Positions 54,871-64,000 of a stretch of 64,000 nucleotides of DNA are shown here, one piece after another (position 1 is the stretch's first letter; every line of letters starts with the position of its first letter). The notes beneath the pieces were generated by a model. It saw nothing but the letters and a program-made list of their open reading frames with translations, searched no databases and was not told the origin of the DNA. Origin of the DNA: Campylobacter concisus (GTDB taxonomy: Bacteria > Campylobacterota > Campylobacteria > Campylobacterales > Campylobacteraceae); contig NZ_CP049239.1 in NCBI RefSeq assembly GCF_015679985.1, positions 1,240,001 to 1,304,000 on the forward strand, given 5' to 3'. A program made the translations under genes and the position numbers.

Positions 54871-55573
54871 GGCGGTTTAATCTCCTCTCAAGTAGTTTTG
54901 TCAAAAGTGTAAAAAATTTAACACTCACATAATAGACAATGCCTGTAAAAATGACTGGCTCTGGACTATAAAAGACCGCTTGCAAGCTCTTACTTTGCAT
55001 CGTGATATCAACTACACTTATATAGCCCACGACTGATGTCTCTTTAAATAGCGATATAAACTCATTCGCAAGAGCTGGTAAGATATTTTTTGTAGCTTGT
55101 GGAAAAACTATCTCGCGCATCGAAACATAGTAGTTTAGGCCCATCGCACGAGCCGCTTCCATTTGTCCTTTATCCACGCTATTTATGCCACTTCGTACGA
55201 TCTCCGCCACATAAGCAGAGCTATTTAGCCCAAGTGCGATGAGAGCTACATAAAAATTATCACTCCATGTTGCAAAAATGACAACTGAAAATATTAAAAG
55301 TTGAAGTATTACAGGCGTTCCACGTAAGATATCAATATATTCATCGATTATAAAATTTAAGACTTTGATATTTAAAAATTTAATAAACGCCAAGGTAAAT
55401 CCAAGCGTTATGCCTATGGCAATACCACCTATCGTGAGTCCTAAAGTCACTCCGTAACTTTTGATATAAGCGATCTCTTGAGCCTCACTAAGATCTCTTG
55501 GATAGAAAAAATATGCTCCAAGTGAGACGATTATTATAAAAAATAGAAATTTAGCTAAATTTTGAGCCTTCAA
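54863..55573 (-). CDS. Amino-acid ABC transporter permease
   Basis: A HisM/GlnP-type permease of 236 residues with about five membrane helices. The characteristic segments are EYIDILRGTPVILQLLIF and AARAMGLNYYVSMREIVFPQA, the EAA motif that contacts the ATPase. It is the first gene of permease-ATPase-lipoprotein. It is divergent from putP; the 150-base gap contains a GC-rich palindrome. Confidence 0.92.
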   Translation of the reverse strand: MKAQNLAKFLFFIIIVSLGAYFFYPRDLSEAQEIAYIKSYGVTLGLTIGGIAIGITLGFTLAFIKFLNIKVLNFIIDEYIDILRGTPVILQLLIFSVVIFATWSDNFYVALIALGLNSSAYVAEIVRSGINSVDKGQMEAARAMGLNYYVSMREIVFPQATKNILPALANEFISLFKETSVVGYISVVDITMQSKSLQAVFYSPEPVIFTGIVYYVSVKFFTLLTKLLERRLNRHD

Positions 55574-55650
55574 CTTTGTCCTTCTCTTTAAAATATGGCT
55601 TTAAATAATACGAAAAAATTTATATCATTTTGCTTAAAAGCGTTTAAGGA

Positions 55651-55660
55651 TCGGCGCCGA
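55651..55660. promoter_or_regulatory. GC-rich palindrome in a divergent promoter region
   Basis: TCGGCGCCGA is a perfect ten-base palindrome in otherwise AT-rich DNA, between the ABC permease (minus) and putP (plus). It could be an operator, but a short palindrome can be chance. Confidence 0.25.
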
Positions 55661-55723
55661 ATGTTGTAATTTAAAAAAATTTATATTAACATAAGCCATT
55701 TATCTTAATTTGAAAGGAAATTT

Positions 55724-57211
55724 ATGAGCTTTGGGTCTTATTTAGCCATCGCCATCTATTTTGGCTTTTTGCTCTTTATCGGACGATATTTCTACGATAA
55801 AAATGCAAGTATGAACGAGTATCTGCTAGATAACCGTCGAATGGGTCCAGTAGTTACTGCACTTAGTGCTGGTGCTTCTGATATGAGTGGTTGGATGCTA
55901 CTTGGCGTGCCCGGAGCATTATACGCAACTGGCATAGCAAATGTGTGGATGATAATCGGTCTTATCATTGGAGCTTACTGCAACTATCTATTTTTAGCAA
56001 AGAGGCTTAGAATTTATACTGAGGTTGCGAGTGATAGCATCACAATACCAGACTTTTTAGAAAATCGCTTTAAAGATAGGACTAAAATTTTAAGAATCAT
56101 CTCTGGTCTTATCATTTTGATCTTTTTCACACTTTATGTAAGTAGCGGCATCATCGCTGGTGGAAAGACATTTGAGAGCTTTTTTGGTTTAAAATTTGCC
56201 TACGGAGCGGTCTTTACACTTGTTATCGTGGTCTTTTACACATTTTTTGGTGGATTTAAAGCAGTTAGTATAACTGATGCATTTCAGGGGCTTTTGATGT
56301 TTTGTGTCCTAGTCTCGATCCCAGTCGTGGCATATCTAAATTTAGACTTGACAAGCGATACAAATTTACTAAAAGAGATAAGCAAGCTTGATGCAAATCA
56401 CCTAAATCCATTTAGAGATCAAACTTTTTGGGGAATTTTAGGACTTATGGCTTGGGGATTTGGCTATTTTGGTCAACCACACATCATTGTTAGATTTATG
56501 GCGATACGCGATTCAAAAGAGCTTGCTAAAGCAAGAAGAATAGGCATTGGCTGGATGAGCATTGGGTTGCTTGGTGCGATTATGAGCGGACTTATTGGCT
56601 TTGTCTACTTTAGTCAAAGAGGCGGGCTTAGTGATCCTGAGACGGTGTTTTTAAAGCTTGGTGAGCTACTTTTCCCACCATTTTTTATAGGCATTATTAT
56701 CTCAGCTGTGCTTTCAGCGATCATGAGTACTATCTCAAGTCAGCTTTTAGTTACGTCTAGCTCGGTAACAAAGGACTTTATCTTTGCATTCTATAAAAAA
56801 GAGATTAGTCAAAATACACAAACAGCGATCAGTCGCTATGCTGTCGTAGTAGTGGCTATAGTTGCTACTATACTTGCCTTTATCTCGACAGATAATGTTC
56901 TAAATGTCGTTGGCAACGCTTGGGCTGGATTTGGTGCGAGCTTTGGACCGGTGCTACTTTTTAGTCTTTACTGGAAGCGTATGAGTGCACTTGGAGCATT
57001 AGCTGGTATGATAGCTGGAGGTGCGACAGTAATATTTTGGATCACTTCAGGACTAAATGTTTATGTTTATGAAATTTTACCTGGCATCATAGCTTCTTGC
57101 ATAGCGATCATTAGCGTAAGTATCTGGGGAGATGCGATAAATAAAATGACGAGCGAACCTCACGAGCAAGTCATAAAAGATGAATTTGAAAAGATGAAAA
57201 CAAGGCTTTAA
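55724..57211 (+). CDS. putP: Sodium/proline symporter
   Basis: A solute:sodium symporter family protein of 495 residues with 12-13 membrane helices. The N-terminal SAGASDMSGWMLLGVPGALY and the block SAVLSAIMSTISSQLLVTSS match PutP, with Na+-site residues in the first. It imports proline, a carbon source for Campylobacter. GAAAGG precedes the ATG. putA is not in the window. Confidence 0.93.
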   Translation: MSFGSYLAIAIYFGFLLFIGRYFYDKNASMNEYLLDNRRMGPVVTALSAGASDMSGWMLLGVPGALYATGIANVWMIIGLIIGAYCNYLFLAKRLRIYTEVASDSITIPDFLENRFKDRTKILRIISGLIILIFFTLYVSSGIIAGGKTFESFFGLKFAYGAVFTLVIVVFYTFFGGFKAVSITDAFQGLLMFCVLVSIPVVAYLNLDLTSDTNLLKEISKLDANHLNPFRDQTFWGILGLMAWGFGYFGQPHIIVRFMAIRDSKELAKARRIGIGWMSIGLLGAIMSGLIGFVYFSQRGGLSDPETVFLKLGELLFPPFFIGIIISAVLSAIMSTISSQLLVTSSSVTKDFIFAFYKKEISQNTQTAISRYAVVVVAIVATILAFISTDNVLNVVGNAWAGFGASFGPVLLFSLYWKRMSALGALAGMIAGGATVIFWITSGLNVYVYEILPGIIASCIAIISVSIWGDAINKMTSEPHEQVIKDEFEKMKTRL

Positions 57212-57224
57212 GCCTAAACTTACA

Positions 57225-57257
57225 AGAAATTCCTAGTATCTTGTACTAGGAATTTCT
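57225..57257. terminator. Bidirectional terminator between putP and mnmC
   Basis: AGAAATTCCTAGTA (57225-57238) pairs perfectly with TACTAGGAATTTCT (57244-57257) around TCTTG. This 14-base stem lies between convergent genes and probably ends both. Confidence 0.85.
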
Positions 57258-57269
57258 GCTAATTCTCTC

Positions 57270-59138
57270 TTAAAGTTTTAATCCCTTTTTTAGTTTTCTT
57301 ATCAAAAATCTAGCTGGATGAAGCTCGTGAAATAGCGATCTTTCTATGCAAAGTGGGCGATCAAGCACAAGATCGGCTATCAAATTTGCTCCAAGTATCG
57401 CTGTGCCAAGACCTCGTGAGCCATGAGCAAAATTTACAAAGACATTTTTTTCGTAGCTTGCTTTTGGATTGTTATCTTTATTTTTGCTCCAAAATAGCCC
57501 TTTGTAGTTTTGCTTATAAAATTCTTCGTCATGTAAGGCACCAATTATCGGAAACCTATCTCCACTATAGCTTCTATATCCCACACGTGAACCGATAATG
57601 GCGGCTTTTGTGGTGTCAAAAAACTCGCTTACATCGCTTAAATTTTTAGCATTATCCTCAACTTTAGGCATATCGCAAATTTCATTTCTAGCGTAGGTTG
57701 CACCGATGACTTGCACCCCTTTTACGGCTGGGCAGATGTAGCCTTTTGCGCTTAGTGGCAGCTCATTTTTTAACACTGGTTTTAGGTGCGTGACTTGACC
57801 ACGGACGCTACTTATTTGCATGTCATAGTCTTTAAAAATTTCACTACTTTTACTACCTGTGCAAAAGACTAAGATATCAGCCTCCAAGCTTTTTTTATTT
57901 TTAAATTTAACACTTATCTTGCCATTTTGCAGGTGCGTCCTACTCTCGTACTCATGGTTAAACAAAATTTCAAAGTTGCTTGAGAGAAATTTACAAATTT
58001 CTCTTGGTCTAGCATAAGCCGCCTCTTTTATAAATATCCCAGGATATGGCTTTAAACTCTCATTAAATTTAAAAACATCCTCCGCGCTTTGATCCTGCCA
58101 TGAGGCATATCGCTTAACTAGCTCATCATCAAACGCATAGTCGATGCAGCCATTAAATTTAATGAGACTTTTTGGTAAATTTGCCTTGTAAAATCTCACT
58201 GCTTGCAAAAACGCATTTATGTGCATGCGGCCTAAATTTACCCCGGGCTTCGTAACTAGTGGCATCAAGGCGCCGCAGTGGTTGCCTGAGCCATTTGTCG
58301 CGACCTCACTCTTTGCCTCAGCGATCACCACTTTAAAGCCATTTTTAGCTAGCTCGCCAGCTGTGGCAAGCCCAGCCACTCCTGCTCCTATAATAAGCGC
58401 TATTTTGCCTTTTACGCTGGCGACTGGCTCGCACCTAGCAAACCAAGCATCCTTTAAATTTTCATCTTTTTTCTCTAGCACAGCGCTACTCATCTGGCGT
58501 TTTCTAGAGTAACCCTCTTTTAGGCTTAGCAAAAAGCCAGCACCCTTTAGTCCATCTTTTACTATTTTTGCACAAGAGTAGGTTCTAGTAATCGTGCCAA
58601 CCTTGCTTAGTCTTGCGATCTGTTTAAAAATTTCTTCGCTCCAGATCAAGCCATTTTTACTTGGAGCAAAGCCGTCTAGAAACCAGATGTCGGCAATAAA
58701 ATCAAGCTCAGGTAAAATTTCTTTAGCCTCGCCGTAGCAAAGATCAAGTGTGATATTTGGAGCAAAATTTATACGGTGTATGCCAGAAATTAGCGGTGGA
58801 TAGAGCGAAACTAGCTTTTTAGCATAAGCTTTAAAAATGCCTAAATTTTCATAAATTTTTAAAATATCTTCTTTTTTTATGGGACTTTTTTCAATACTAA
58901 CGAAGTGAAGTTTTTTATTACTACCTTTAAATTTCTTACAAAGCGTGAAAAAATTTAACCCAGCACCAAAGCCAGTTTCAGCGATGATGAAGCTATCTTT
59001 GCTCTGCCAAATTTCATCAAGTGCACTTGCAAAGACAAATTCACTCTCAAGCCAAGGTTTATCGGTATTAAAGTAGATGTCACCAAACTCCTCGTTAAAT
59101 GGAATTTGCCCTTTAAAGCTTAAATTTGCATTTTTCAT
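57270..59138 (-). CDS. mnmC: Bifunctional tRNA wobble-uridine modification protein MnmC
   Basis: MnmC finishes the mnm5 modification of U34 in some tRNAs. It has 622 residues. The N-terminal methyltransferase half has GFGAGLNFFTL and DIWFLDGFAPSKN. The C-terminal FAD oxidase half has LIIGAGVAGLATAGELAKNG and ends GSRGLGTAILGANLIADL. It is shorter than E. coli MnmC (668) but has both domains. It overlaps amiA by 4 bases and is last in the spoT-tyrS unit. Confidence 0.92.
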   Translation of the reverse strand: MKNANLSFKGQIPFNEEFGDIYFNTDKPWLESEFVFASALDEIWQSKDSFIIAETGFGAGLNFFTLCKKFKGSNKKLHFVSIEKSPIKKEDILKIYENLGIFKAYAKKLVSLYPPLISGIHRINFAPNITLDLCYGEAKEILPELDFIADIWFLDGFAPSKNGLIWSEEIFKQIARLSKVGTITRTYSCAKIVKDGLKGAGFLLSLKEGYSRKRQMSSAVLEKKDENLKDAWFARCEPVASVKGKIALIIGAGVAGLATAGELAKNGFKVVIAEAKSEVATNGSGNHCGALMPLVTKPGVNLGRMHINAFLQAVRFYKANLPKSLIKFNGCIDYAFDDELVKRYASWQDQSAEDVFKFNESLKPYPGIFIKEAAYARPREICKFLSSNFEILFNHEYESRTHLQNGKISVKFKNKKSLEADILVFCTGSKSSEIFKDYDMQISSVRGQVTHLKPVLKNELPLSAKGYICPAVKGVQVIGATYARNEICDMPKVEDNAKNLSDVSEFFDTTKAAIIGSRVGYRSYSGDRFPIIGALHDEEFYKQNYKGLFWSKNKDNNPKASYEKNVFVNFAHGSRGLGTAILGANLIADLVLDRPLCIERSLFHELHPARFLIRKLKKGLKL

Positions 59139-60583
59139 CTATTTTTTGCGAAATATCCATCTATGCCGTTTGCTATGCCGTTTGCAAGGGCGTTTTGATA
59201 TGCATCATTAAAGAGCTTTTCACCCTCAACTGGATGCGTGATATAGCCGATCTCAACAAGAACTGCTGGCATAAGAGCACCAACAAGTACCCAAAACGGC
59301 GCCTCTCTCACACTGCCATCACTTGCAGCATAGACCTTTCTAGCGCTTGCTAAAATTTCTTTTTGGATATCGATCCCAAGCTTATTTGAGGCAATGATCT
59401 TCTCGCGATTTAGCACGTTTAGAAATGTCTGCTGCGAAAAGTAGTTCATCTCTTCGATATCTGATTTGTTCTCAAGCGCGGCTGCGTTTTTACTACGTTC
59501 GCTTCTTGCAGGCGATAAGAAAAATGTCTCGATGCCGTGCATACTTTTTGCCTTTGTAGCATTTGGAGCGGCATTTGCGTGAATAGAAACAAATAGATCA
59601 GCCATCTTATCATTTGCAAATTTTGTTCTTGTTCTTAAATTTATAAAGACATCAGTTGATCTAGTAAAATAAACCTTGTAACCACGTGCTTTTAATATGT
59701 CGCCAAGCTTTTTGGCTACGCCTAGAACTGCGGTTTTTTCCTGAAGTTTGCCATTTACTGCACCTGGATCAGTGCCGCCATGTCCTGGATCGATGACGAT
59801 CGTTTTGTTGCGTGAAAATTTACCAGCCGCAACTGGTGGCAAAGGCGCTGCCACTGGCTCACTTTGTGCAGGCTGTGACTTTAAATTTGGCTCAGGCTCT
59901 TTGTGTGGCACTTCTTCGTTTTTGTTTTTAGTTTTATGAAGTGGTGCTTTTACATTTTCGTTTGAGATAAAATTTTGAGCGCTGATTACAAGCAGATCGC
60001 CTGTCGCATTTGCTTTTATAGTCTTTTGGATCTTATCAGAAAAAATAACTCTAACAGTGTTTTTATCATACTGCGAGATGTGAATATAATCAGATATGAA
60101 ATTTTGATAAGTTAGCGAATTGCCATTTAATCTACCATCAATATCCATAATGTTTTTATATGTATTTTGCTGCTTCAAAAAGGATGTTTTTAGTTTTGCA
60201 GTATCGATTTTTGTATTAAACTTAAGTACTAAAGTGTCATTTACCTTGGTTGCACTAAGCAGCGTCAAAGTAGTAGCACTAGCACTAGGCGTACTAGCGC
60301 TCTTTACGCCATTTAGTGCATTTAGATCTTTTATATACCCACTTGAGTCAAAACCAAGCGATTTCGAGCTGGTTATTAGTCTTGTGAGTGCTTGTTTTTT
60401 TATATTTTTATCATTCTTTATGATCGCGTCGACATAGATATCTTTTATATCGTTGTGAAATTTTATCTTTGCACTTCTGCTTGAGCTGGCAAAATTTTTA
60501 TCAAATTTTGCAAATATCTCAGAATTTGTCACAGCAAAAAGAAAATTACAAACAATAAAAAAGAGGATTATCGCTCGTTTCAT
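59135..60583 (-). CDS. amiA: N-acetylmuramoyl-L-alanine amidase
   Basis: A periplasmic amidase that splits cell-wall peptides during division. It has 482 residues with a signal peptide (1-17). An AMIN-like N-terminal region (about 105-205) is joined by a proline-rich linker (about 225-255) to the Amidase_3 domain. Zinc ligands are visible: H268 in IDPGHGGTDPGA, E283, H in SIHANA, and the late glutamate in VEIGYITH. It overlaps the nitronate monooxygenase gene by 4 bases. Confidence 0.94.
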   Translation of the reverse strand: MKRAIILFFIVCNFLFAVTNSEIFAKFDKNFASSSRSAKIKFHNDIKDIYVDAIIKNDKNIKKQALTRLITSSKSLGFDSSGYIKDLNALNGVKSASTPSASATTLTLLSATKVNDTLVLKFNTKIDTAKLKTSFLKQQNTYKNIMDIDGRLNGNSLTYQNFISDYIHISQYDKNTVRVIFSDKIQKTIKANATGDLLVISAQNFISNENVKAPLHKTKNKNEEVPHKEPEPNLKSQPAQSEPVAAPLPPVAAGKFSRNKTIVIDPGHGGTDPGAVNGKLQEKTAVLGVAKKLGDILKARGYKVYFTRSTDVFINLRTRTKFANDKMADLFVSIHANAAPNATKAKSMHGIETFFLSPARSERSKNAAALENKSDIEEMNYFSQQTFLNVLNREKIIASNKLGIDIQKEILASARKVYAASDGSVREAPFWVLVGALMPAVLVEIGYITHPVEGEKLFNDAYQNALANGIANGIDGYFAKNR

Positions 60584-61671
60584 TCACCATGTACCAGCTT
60601 GTGCATTAGCTCTTTTACGCTTATTAGCTCTTTTAGTTTATATCCGTTTGCTCCCGTGAAAAATAACCCGGTCTCTTTTTTGCCACTAAATGAGTCAAAC
60701 AGCCTATCAGCGATGCAATATCCAACCTCTTTAGCCCCTTTGCCCCTTTGACAAGGGCTCACACAGTTGCTTATACACTGGATCTTTGGTCCCATCATTT
60801 TTTCTACCAAATTTATCAAATTTGTTCTAATCCCACGAGCTGGATAGCCAACTGGACTTTTTATAAGCTCTATGTCTTTTTCCTCGGCTGCTAGTATCAC
60901 TTCTTTAAAGCCAATATCTGCGTCACACTCATGAGTGCCGATGAAGCGTGTGCCCATTTGAACGCCGTCTGCTCCAAGCGATATTGCTTTTTCTATATCA
61001 TTTTTATCCCAAATTCCACCGGCTGCGATGAGCGGAAAGTCGCCCCACTCTTTTATCTCGGCCTTTACTTGTGGGATTAGATTAAATAGCGAAAACTCAG
61101 GATCAAGGCACTGCTCGTAAGTAAAACCCTGATGCCCACCGCTTAGTGGTCCTTCAAGCACAACCGCGTCTGGCAAGCGATCATATCTTTGTAGCCAACG
61201 TTTGCAGATGATCTTTAGTGCTTTTGCACTTGAGATAATAGGAACTAGCGCGACTTCTTTAAAATTTTGTGTAAATTCTGGCAAATTCGTAGGTAGTCCA
61301 GCACCTGACACAATGATATTTATACCGGCTTCACAAGCGTCTTTTACCACTCTTGCGTAGTCATTTGCGGCATACATTATATTTACGCCAAGCGGCAAAT
61401 CTCCACAAATTTTTCGTGCATTCTCAATAATTGCTCTAAGACCTCTTGTTGAGTAGAAATTCTCACTTCCAAAAGGCTTTGCATTTAGCTCTTTGTTTAT
61501 AAATTTACGATTTTCATAATATCCTGTGCCAACTGAGCTGATTATTCCAAGACCGCCTTCAAGGCTGACATTGCCAGCTAGTTTGTCCCAGCTGATACCA
61601 AGTCCCATGCCGCCTTGAAATATCGGATACTTTATCTCATATTTTCCTATTTTTAATGGCTTTAACTCCAT
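60580..61671 (-). CDS. Nitronate monooxygenase-like flavoprotein
   Basis: A TIM-barrel FMN enzyme of 363 residues of the nitronate monooxygenase/FabK family. Family segments are FQGGMGLGISWDKLAG, LPLGVNIMYA, VVLEGPLSGGHQGF, PLIAAGGIWDKNDI and GADGVQMGTRFIGT. Several cysteines (about 295-315) near the end (CISNCVSPC) are not usual in the family. It is one base from tyrS; the same order is known from C. jejuni as I recall. The substrate is uncertain; FabK-type enoyl reductase is a less likely alternative. Confidence 0.85.
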   Translation of the reverse strand: MELKPLKIGKYEIKYPIFQGGMGLGISWDKLAGNVSLEGGLGIISSVGTGYYENRKFINKELNAKPFGSENFYSTRGLRAIIENARKICGDLPLGVNIMYAANDYARVVKDACEAGINIIVSGAGLPTNLPEFTQNFKEVALVPIISSAKALKIICKRWLQRYDRLPDAVVLEGPLSGGHQGFTYEQCLDPEFSLFNLIPQVKAEIKEWGDFPLIAAGGIWDKNDIEKAISLGADGVQMGTRFIGTHECDADIGFKEVILAAEEKDIELIKSPVGYPARGIRTNLINLVEKMMGPKIQCISNCVSPCQRGKGAKEVGYCIADRLFDSFSGKKETGLFFTGANGYKLKELISVKELMHKLVHGE

Positions 61672-62877
61672 CTATTCAACCTTTACTTTTGCAAATTTAC
61701 GCTTACCGACTTGCAAGATATATTCACCTGCCTCTAATTTTAACTGCTCATCACTAATCTTTTCTTGATTAATGCTAACCGCATTTGCCTTTATGTCGCG
61801 TCTTGCTTGAGAATTTGACTCACTTAGCTCACACTGCGATAAAGCTTCCACGATCCAAACTGGTGCTTTTAAGCTAAATTCTTTGATATCAGTTGGGAGC
61901 TGATTTTGAGAGTGCACGCTATTAAACTCAGCCATCGCATCCTTTGCAGCCTCCTCGCCGTGATACCTTGCTGTTATCTCGTACGCAAGGTCTTCTTTTG
62001 CTTTTTTTGGATGATACTTACCGTTTTTAACATCGTTCATTAAATTTTCTATCTCGCCAAGGCTTTTTGTGCTTAAAAGCTCATACCAGCGCCACATTAG
62101 CTCATCGCTTATACTAAGCGTTTTTGCAAACATATCATTTGCATTTTCAGTTACGCCGATGTAGTTTCCAAGGCTCTTGCTCATCTTATTTACACCATCA
62201 AGCCCCTCAAGAAGTGGCATCATGATAACAGCTTGCTCTTTGCCAACATTATATGTTCTCTGCAAGGTTCTACCCATTAGAAGGTTAAATTTTTGATCCG
62301 TACCGCCCATCTCGATGTCGCACTTCATCGCAACACTATCATAACCTTGAAGAAGTGGATACATAAATTCACAAATTGAAATTGGACTACCAGATTTTAT
62401 CCTTTTTTCAAAATCATCGCGCTCTAGCATTCTAGCGACTGAAAATGTACTAGTTAGCTCTATCATTCCAGCAGCTCCAAGCTCATTTGACCATTTTGAG
62501 TTAAACATTATCACGGTCTTTTTTGGATCTAAAATTTTAAAAACTTGCTCTTCATAAGTCTTTGCATTTTTTAAAACAGTCTCTTGATCTAGCTTTTTTC
62601 TGGTGGCTGATTTGCCGGTTGGATCGCCTATTTGAGCAGTGAAATCGCCTATTAAAAACTGCACGATCGCACCATGTTTTTGAAGAAGTGCCATCTTGTT
62701 TAAAACGACTGTGTGTCCTAAGTGAAGATCTGGAGCAGTTGGATCAAAACCAGCCTTTACATAGAAATTTTCACCTTTTTCATAATAGTTCTTTATTAAA
62801 TTCTCAACTCTTTCAAAGTCAATAATCTCGGCAACACCGCGTTTTATCTCTTGTAAAATTTCAGCTATATCTTGCAT
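61672..62877 (-). CDS. tyrS: Tyrosine-tRNA ligase
   Basis: It charges tRNA-Tyr. It has 401 residues. The HIGH motif is HLGHT (52-56), the KMSKS motif is intact ([10 protein letters not shown]), and a C-terminal S4-like RNA-binding domain begins near 340 ([22 protein letters not shown]). This is the short-insert bacterial type. It lies 10 bases after spoT. Confidence 0.97.
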   Translation of the reverse strand: MQDIAEILQEIKRGVAEIIDFERVENLIKNYYEKGENFYVKAGFDPTAPDLHLGHTVVLNKMALLQKHGAIVQFLIGDFTAQIGDPTGKSATRKKLDQETVLKNAKTYEEQVFKILDPKKTVIMFNSKWSNELGAAGMIELTSTFSVARMLERDDFEKRIKSGSPISICEFMYPLLQGYDSVAMKCDIEMGGTDQKFNLLMGRTLQRTYNVGKEQAVIMMPLLEGLDGVNKMSKSLGNYIGVTENANDMFAKTLSISDELMWRWYELLSTKSLGEIENLMNDVKNGKYHPKKAKEDLAYEITARYHGEEAAKDAMAEFNSVHSQNQLPTDIKEFSLKAPVWIVEALSQCELSESNSQARRDIKANAVSINQEKISDEQLKLEAGEYILQVGKRKFAKVKVE

Positions 62878-62887
62878 TATCTTTCTC

Positions 62888-64000
62888 CTAGTTGTGGTAT
62901 GGATCGCTTTGCGAAACGAAATCTATAATCTTATATCTATCTTTTATCTTCTCTCTTAGCTCGTTTGCATCGATATTTTCGGCCATCTCAACACTTATCT
63001 CAAATGTATCACCGCTAAGGTCATTTGCTTCGTTTAGCGAGATTGTAGCCAAATTTACATCTAGTCTAGCAAGATATGTTAAAAATTCAGCCAACGCGCC
63101 TTTTCGGTTCTCTAGATTTAATAAAATTTTATATCTATGTGGGGCATTTCTAGTCCATTTGACAAAGATGATTTCATTGCCCTTATCCATAAGCTTTCCA
63201 GCACGCTCACAAAGTTTGTGATGCACTGTCACATTGTGCCCATTTTTAAAGCCAACTATACTATCACCTCTTTTTGGGTTACAACAATAGTCAAACTCGA
63301 CATTTGAAATTTTATGATTTGAATAGATTACGATATTTTCAAATTTTTGCTTTTTAACCTGATATTTGTCGCCCAAAGAGATCATAAAAGGACGCTCTTT
63401 TTTTATATACTTTTTAAGCATATTTACGACCTCTTGCAAAAAATCACTTTCAGTTGCAGCACGAAAAACTTTTTTGCCTAAATTTTCATGCTCTATCCAG
63501 TCTAAAATTCTATCTTTAGAAACGCCAAAAACCGACTTTAAAATATCAACTGCAATTTTATAATTTATATCTTTTATCTTTTGCTTGCAGTATGTTCTTA
63601 TCGTAGCCCTTGCTTTACCAGTTCGAACGCTATTTATCCATGAACAGCGAAATTTTGCCTCTTCGCCAGTTACGATCCTTACAATATCGCCGTTTTTTAG
63701 CTCTGTTAAAAGTGGCATCCTGACGCGATTTATATAAGCTTCTTTTGCGTAAAGTCCGATCTCTGTGTGAATCTCATAAGCATAATCAAGTGCAGTAGCC
63801 CCGCGTGGAAGCGTAAAAACCTCACCTTTTGGCGAATAAACCGCAATATCTTCTATGTAAAGACTATCTTTTGCATATTCATAAAGCTCTTCGACGTTAC
63901 TTTCAGCTTCATTGTTTTGCATACCAATGTCGTTTAGCCAGTCAAGTTTTGGATTAAGTAAACTGCCCTCACCATTTTTGTATTTCCAATGAGCTGCGAC
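62888..64000 (-). CDS. spoT: RelA/SpoT homologue, C-terminal part
   Basis: A (p)ppGpp synthetase/hydrolase truncated by the window edge. The frame stays open to base 64000, and its first readable residues, AAHWKYKNG, are the end of the synthetase domain. A TGS domain (about [19 protein letters not shown]), a helical region, a zinc-finger-like CC segment ([13 protein letters not shown]) and a C-terminal ACT domain ([19 protein letters not shown]) follow. The Met at 63922 is internal. It heads spoT-tyrS-nmo-amiA-mnmC. It is probably the only long Rsh protein, as in other Campylobacter. Confidence 0.95.
   Translation of the reverse strand, partial: VAAHWKYKNGEGSLLNPKLDWLNDIGMQNNEAESNVEELYEYAKDSLYIEDIAVYSPKGEVFTLPRGATALDYAYEIHTEIGLYAKEAYINRVRMPLLTELKNGDIVRIVTGEEAKFRCSWINSVRTGKARATIRTYCKQKIKDINYKIAVDILKSVFGVSKDRILDWIEHENLGKKVFRAATESDFLQEVVNMLKKYIKKERPFMISLGDKYQVKKQKFENIVIYSNHKISNVEFDYCCNPKRGDSIVGFKNGHNVTVHHKLCERAGKLMDKGNEIIFVKWTRNAPHRYKILLNLENRKGALAEFLTYLARLDVNLATISLNEANDLSGDTFEISVEMAENIDANELREKIKDRYKIIDFVSQSDPYHN

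Noticed and set aside
1-64000. CRISPR arrays, prophage genes or insertion sequences
   Set aside because: No regular spaced repeats, transposase motifs or phage structural genes were seen on either strand.

Overview
The window reads as ordinary chromosome of a Campylobacter, most like C. concisus or a close relative. This is an inference from gene order, AT-rich intergenic DNA, Wolinella-type frdCAB, a tmRNA tag one residue from the one I recall for C. jejuni, and three blocks that match my memory of C. jejuni order: cdsA-dxr-pgp1-tsaD, mnmC-amiA-nitronate monooxygenase-tyrS-spoT, and a tandem pair of dynamin-like GTPases. No phage, insertion sequence, CRISPR array or rRNA operon was seen.

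Layout. 1-4560: end of an HDOD protein, then rnr-holA and rpsF-ssb-rpsR. 4561-5440: a decayed intergenic stretch, then a perfect-consensus promoter and the tRNA cluster Lys-Glu-Val-Asp. 5700-8450: ribB (with a degenerate GTP cyclohydrolase II tail), panB, an orphan HPt protein and tmRNA. 8490-14940, all minus strand: orphan Cache sensor, HIT protein, AI-2E permease, a zinc-ribbon protein, ruvB and a two-component pair. 15030-18800: psrABC-type molybdoenzyme. 19090-22080: dcu transporter and aspA. 22735-26975: ABC-F ATPase, DUF1287 protein, pgi and galU. 27100-32160: YigZ protein, lgt and frdCAB. 32490-33390: an Mrr-type restriction endonuclease broken by one in-frame amber codon. 33620-38970: cdsA-dxr-uraA-pgp1-tsaD, tightly overlapping. 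39060-42970: dynamin-like pair. 43020-47130: TorA-type reductase and three small or unknown genes, one behind a sigma-28-like promoter. 47300-55570: M16 protease, two paralogous amino-acid binding proteins around a NIT-domain chemoreceptor, and an ABC permease and ATPase. 55720-64000: putP, then mnmC-amiA-nmo-tyrS-spoT (spoT runs off the end).

How it fits together. Much of the window serves anaerobic respiration on fumarate and S- or N-oxides. AspA makes fumarate from aspartate, a Dcu carrier exchanges it for succinate, FrdCAB reduces it with menaquinol, and the Psr and Tor enzymes provide alternative acceptors. Amino-acid uptake (ABC system, PutP) feeds this. A second theme is the cell envelope: lgt, cdsA, dxr, pgp1, amiA, galU.

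Most notable oddities: a tRNA-Glu with an abnormal anticodon loop, GC-rich blocks inside frdA and frdB, an Fe-S/haem fumarate reductase whose FrdC seems to lack the E-pathway glutamate, the amber-interrupted mrr gene, the unknown protein behind the sigma-28-like promoter, and an unannotated 50-residue ORF with a strong ribosome binding site.
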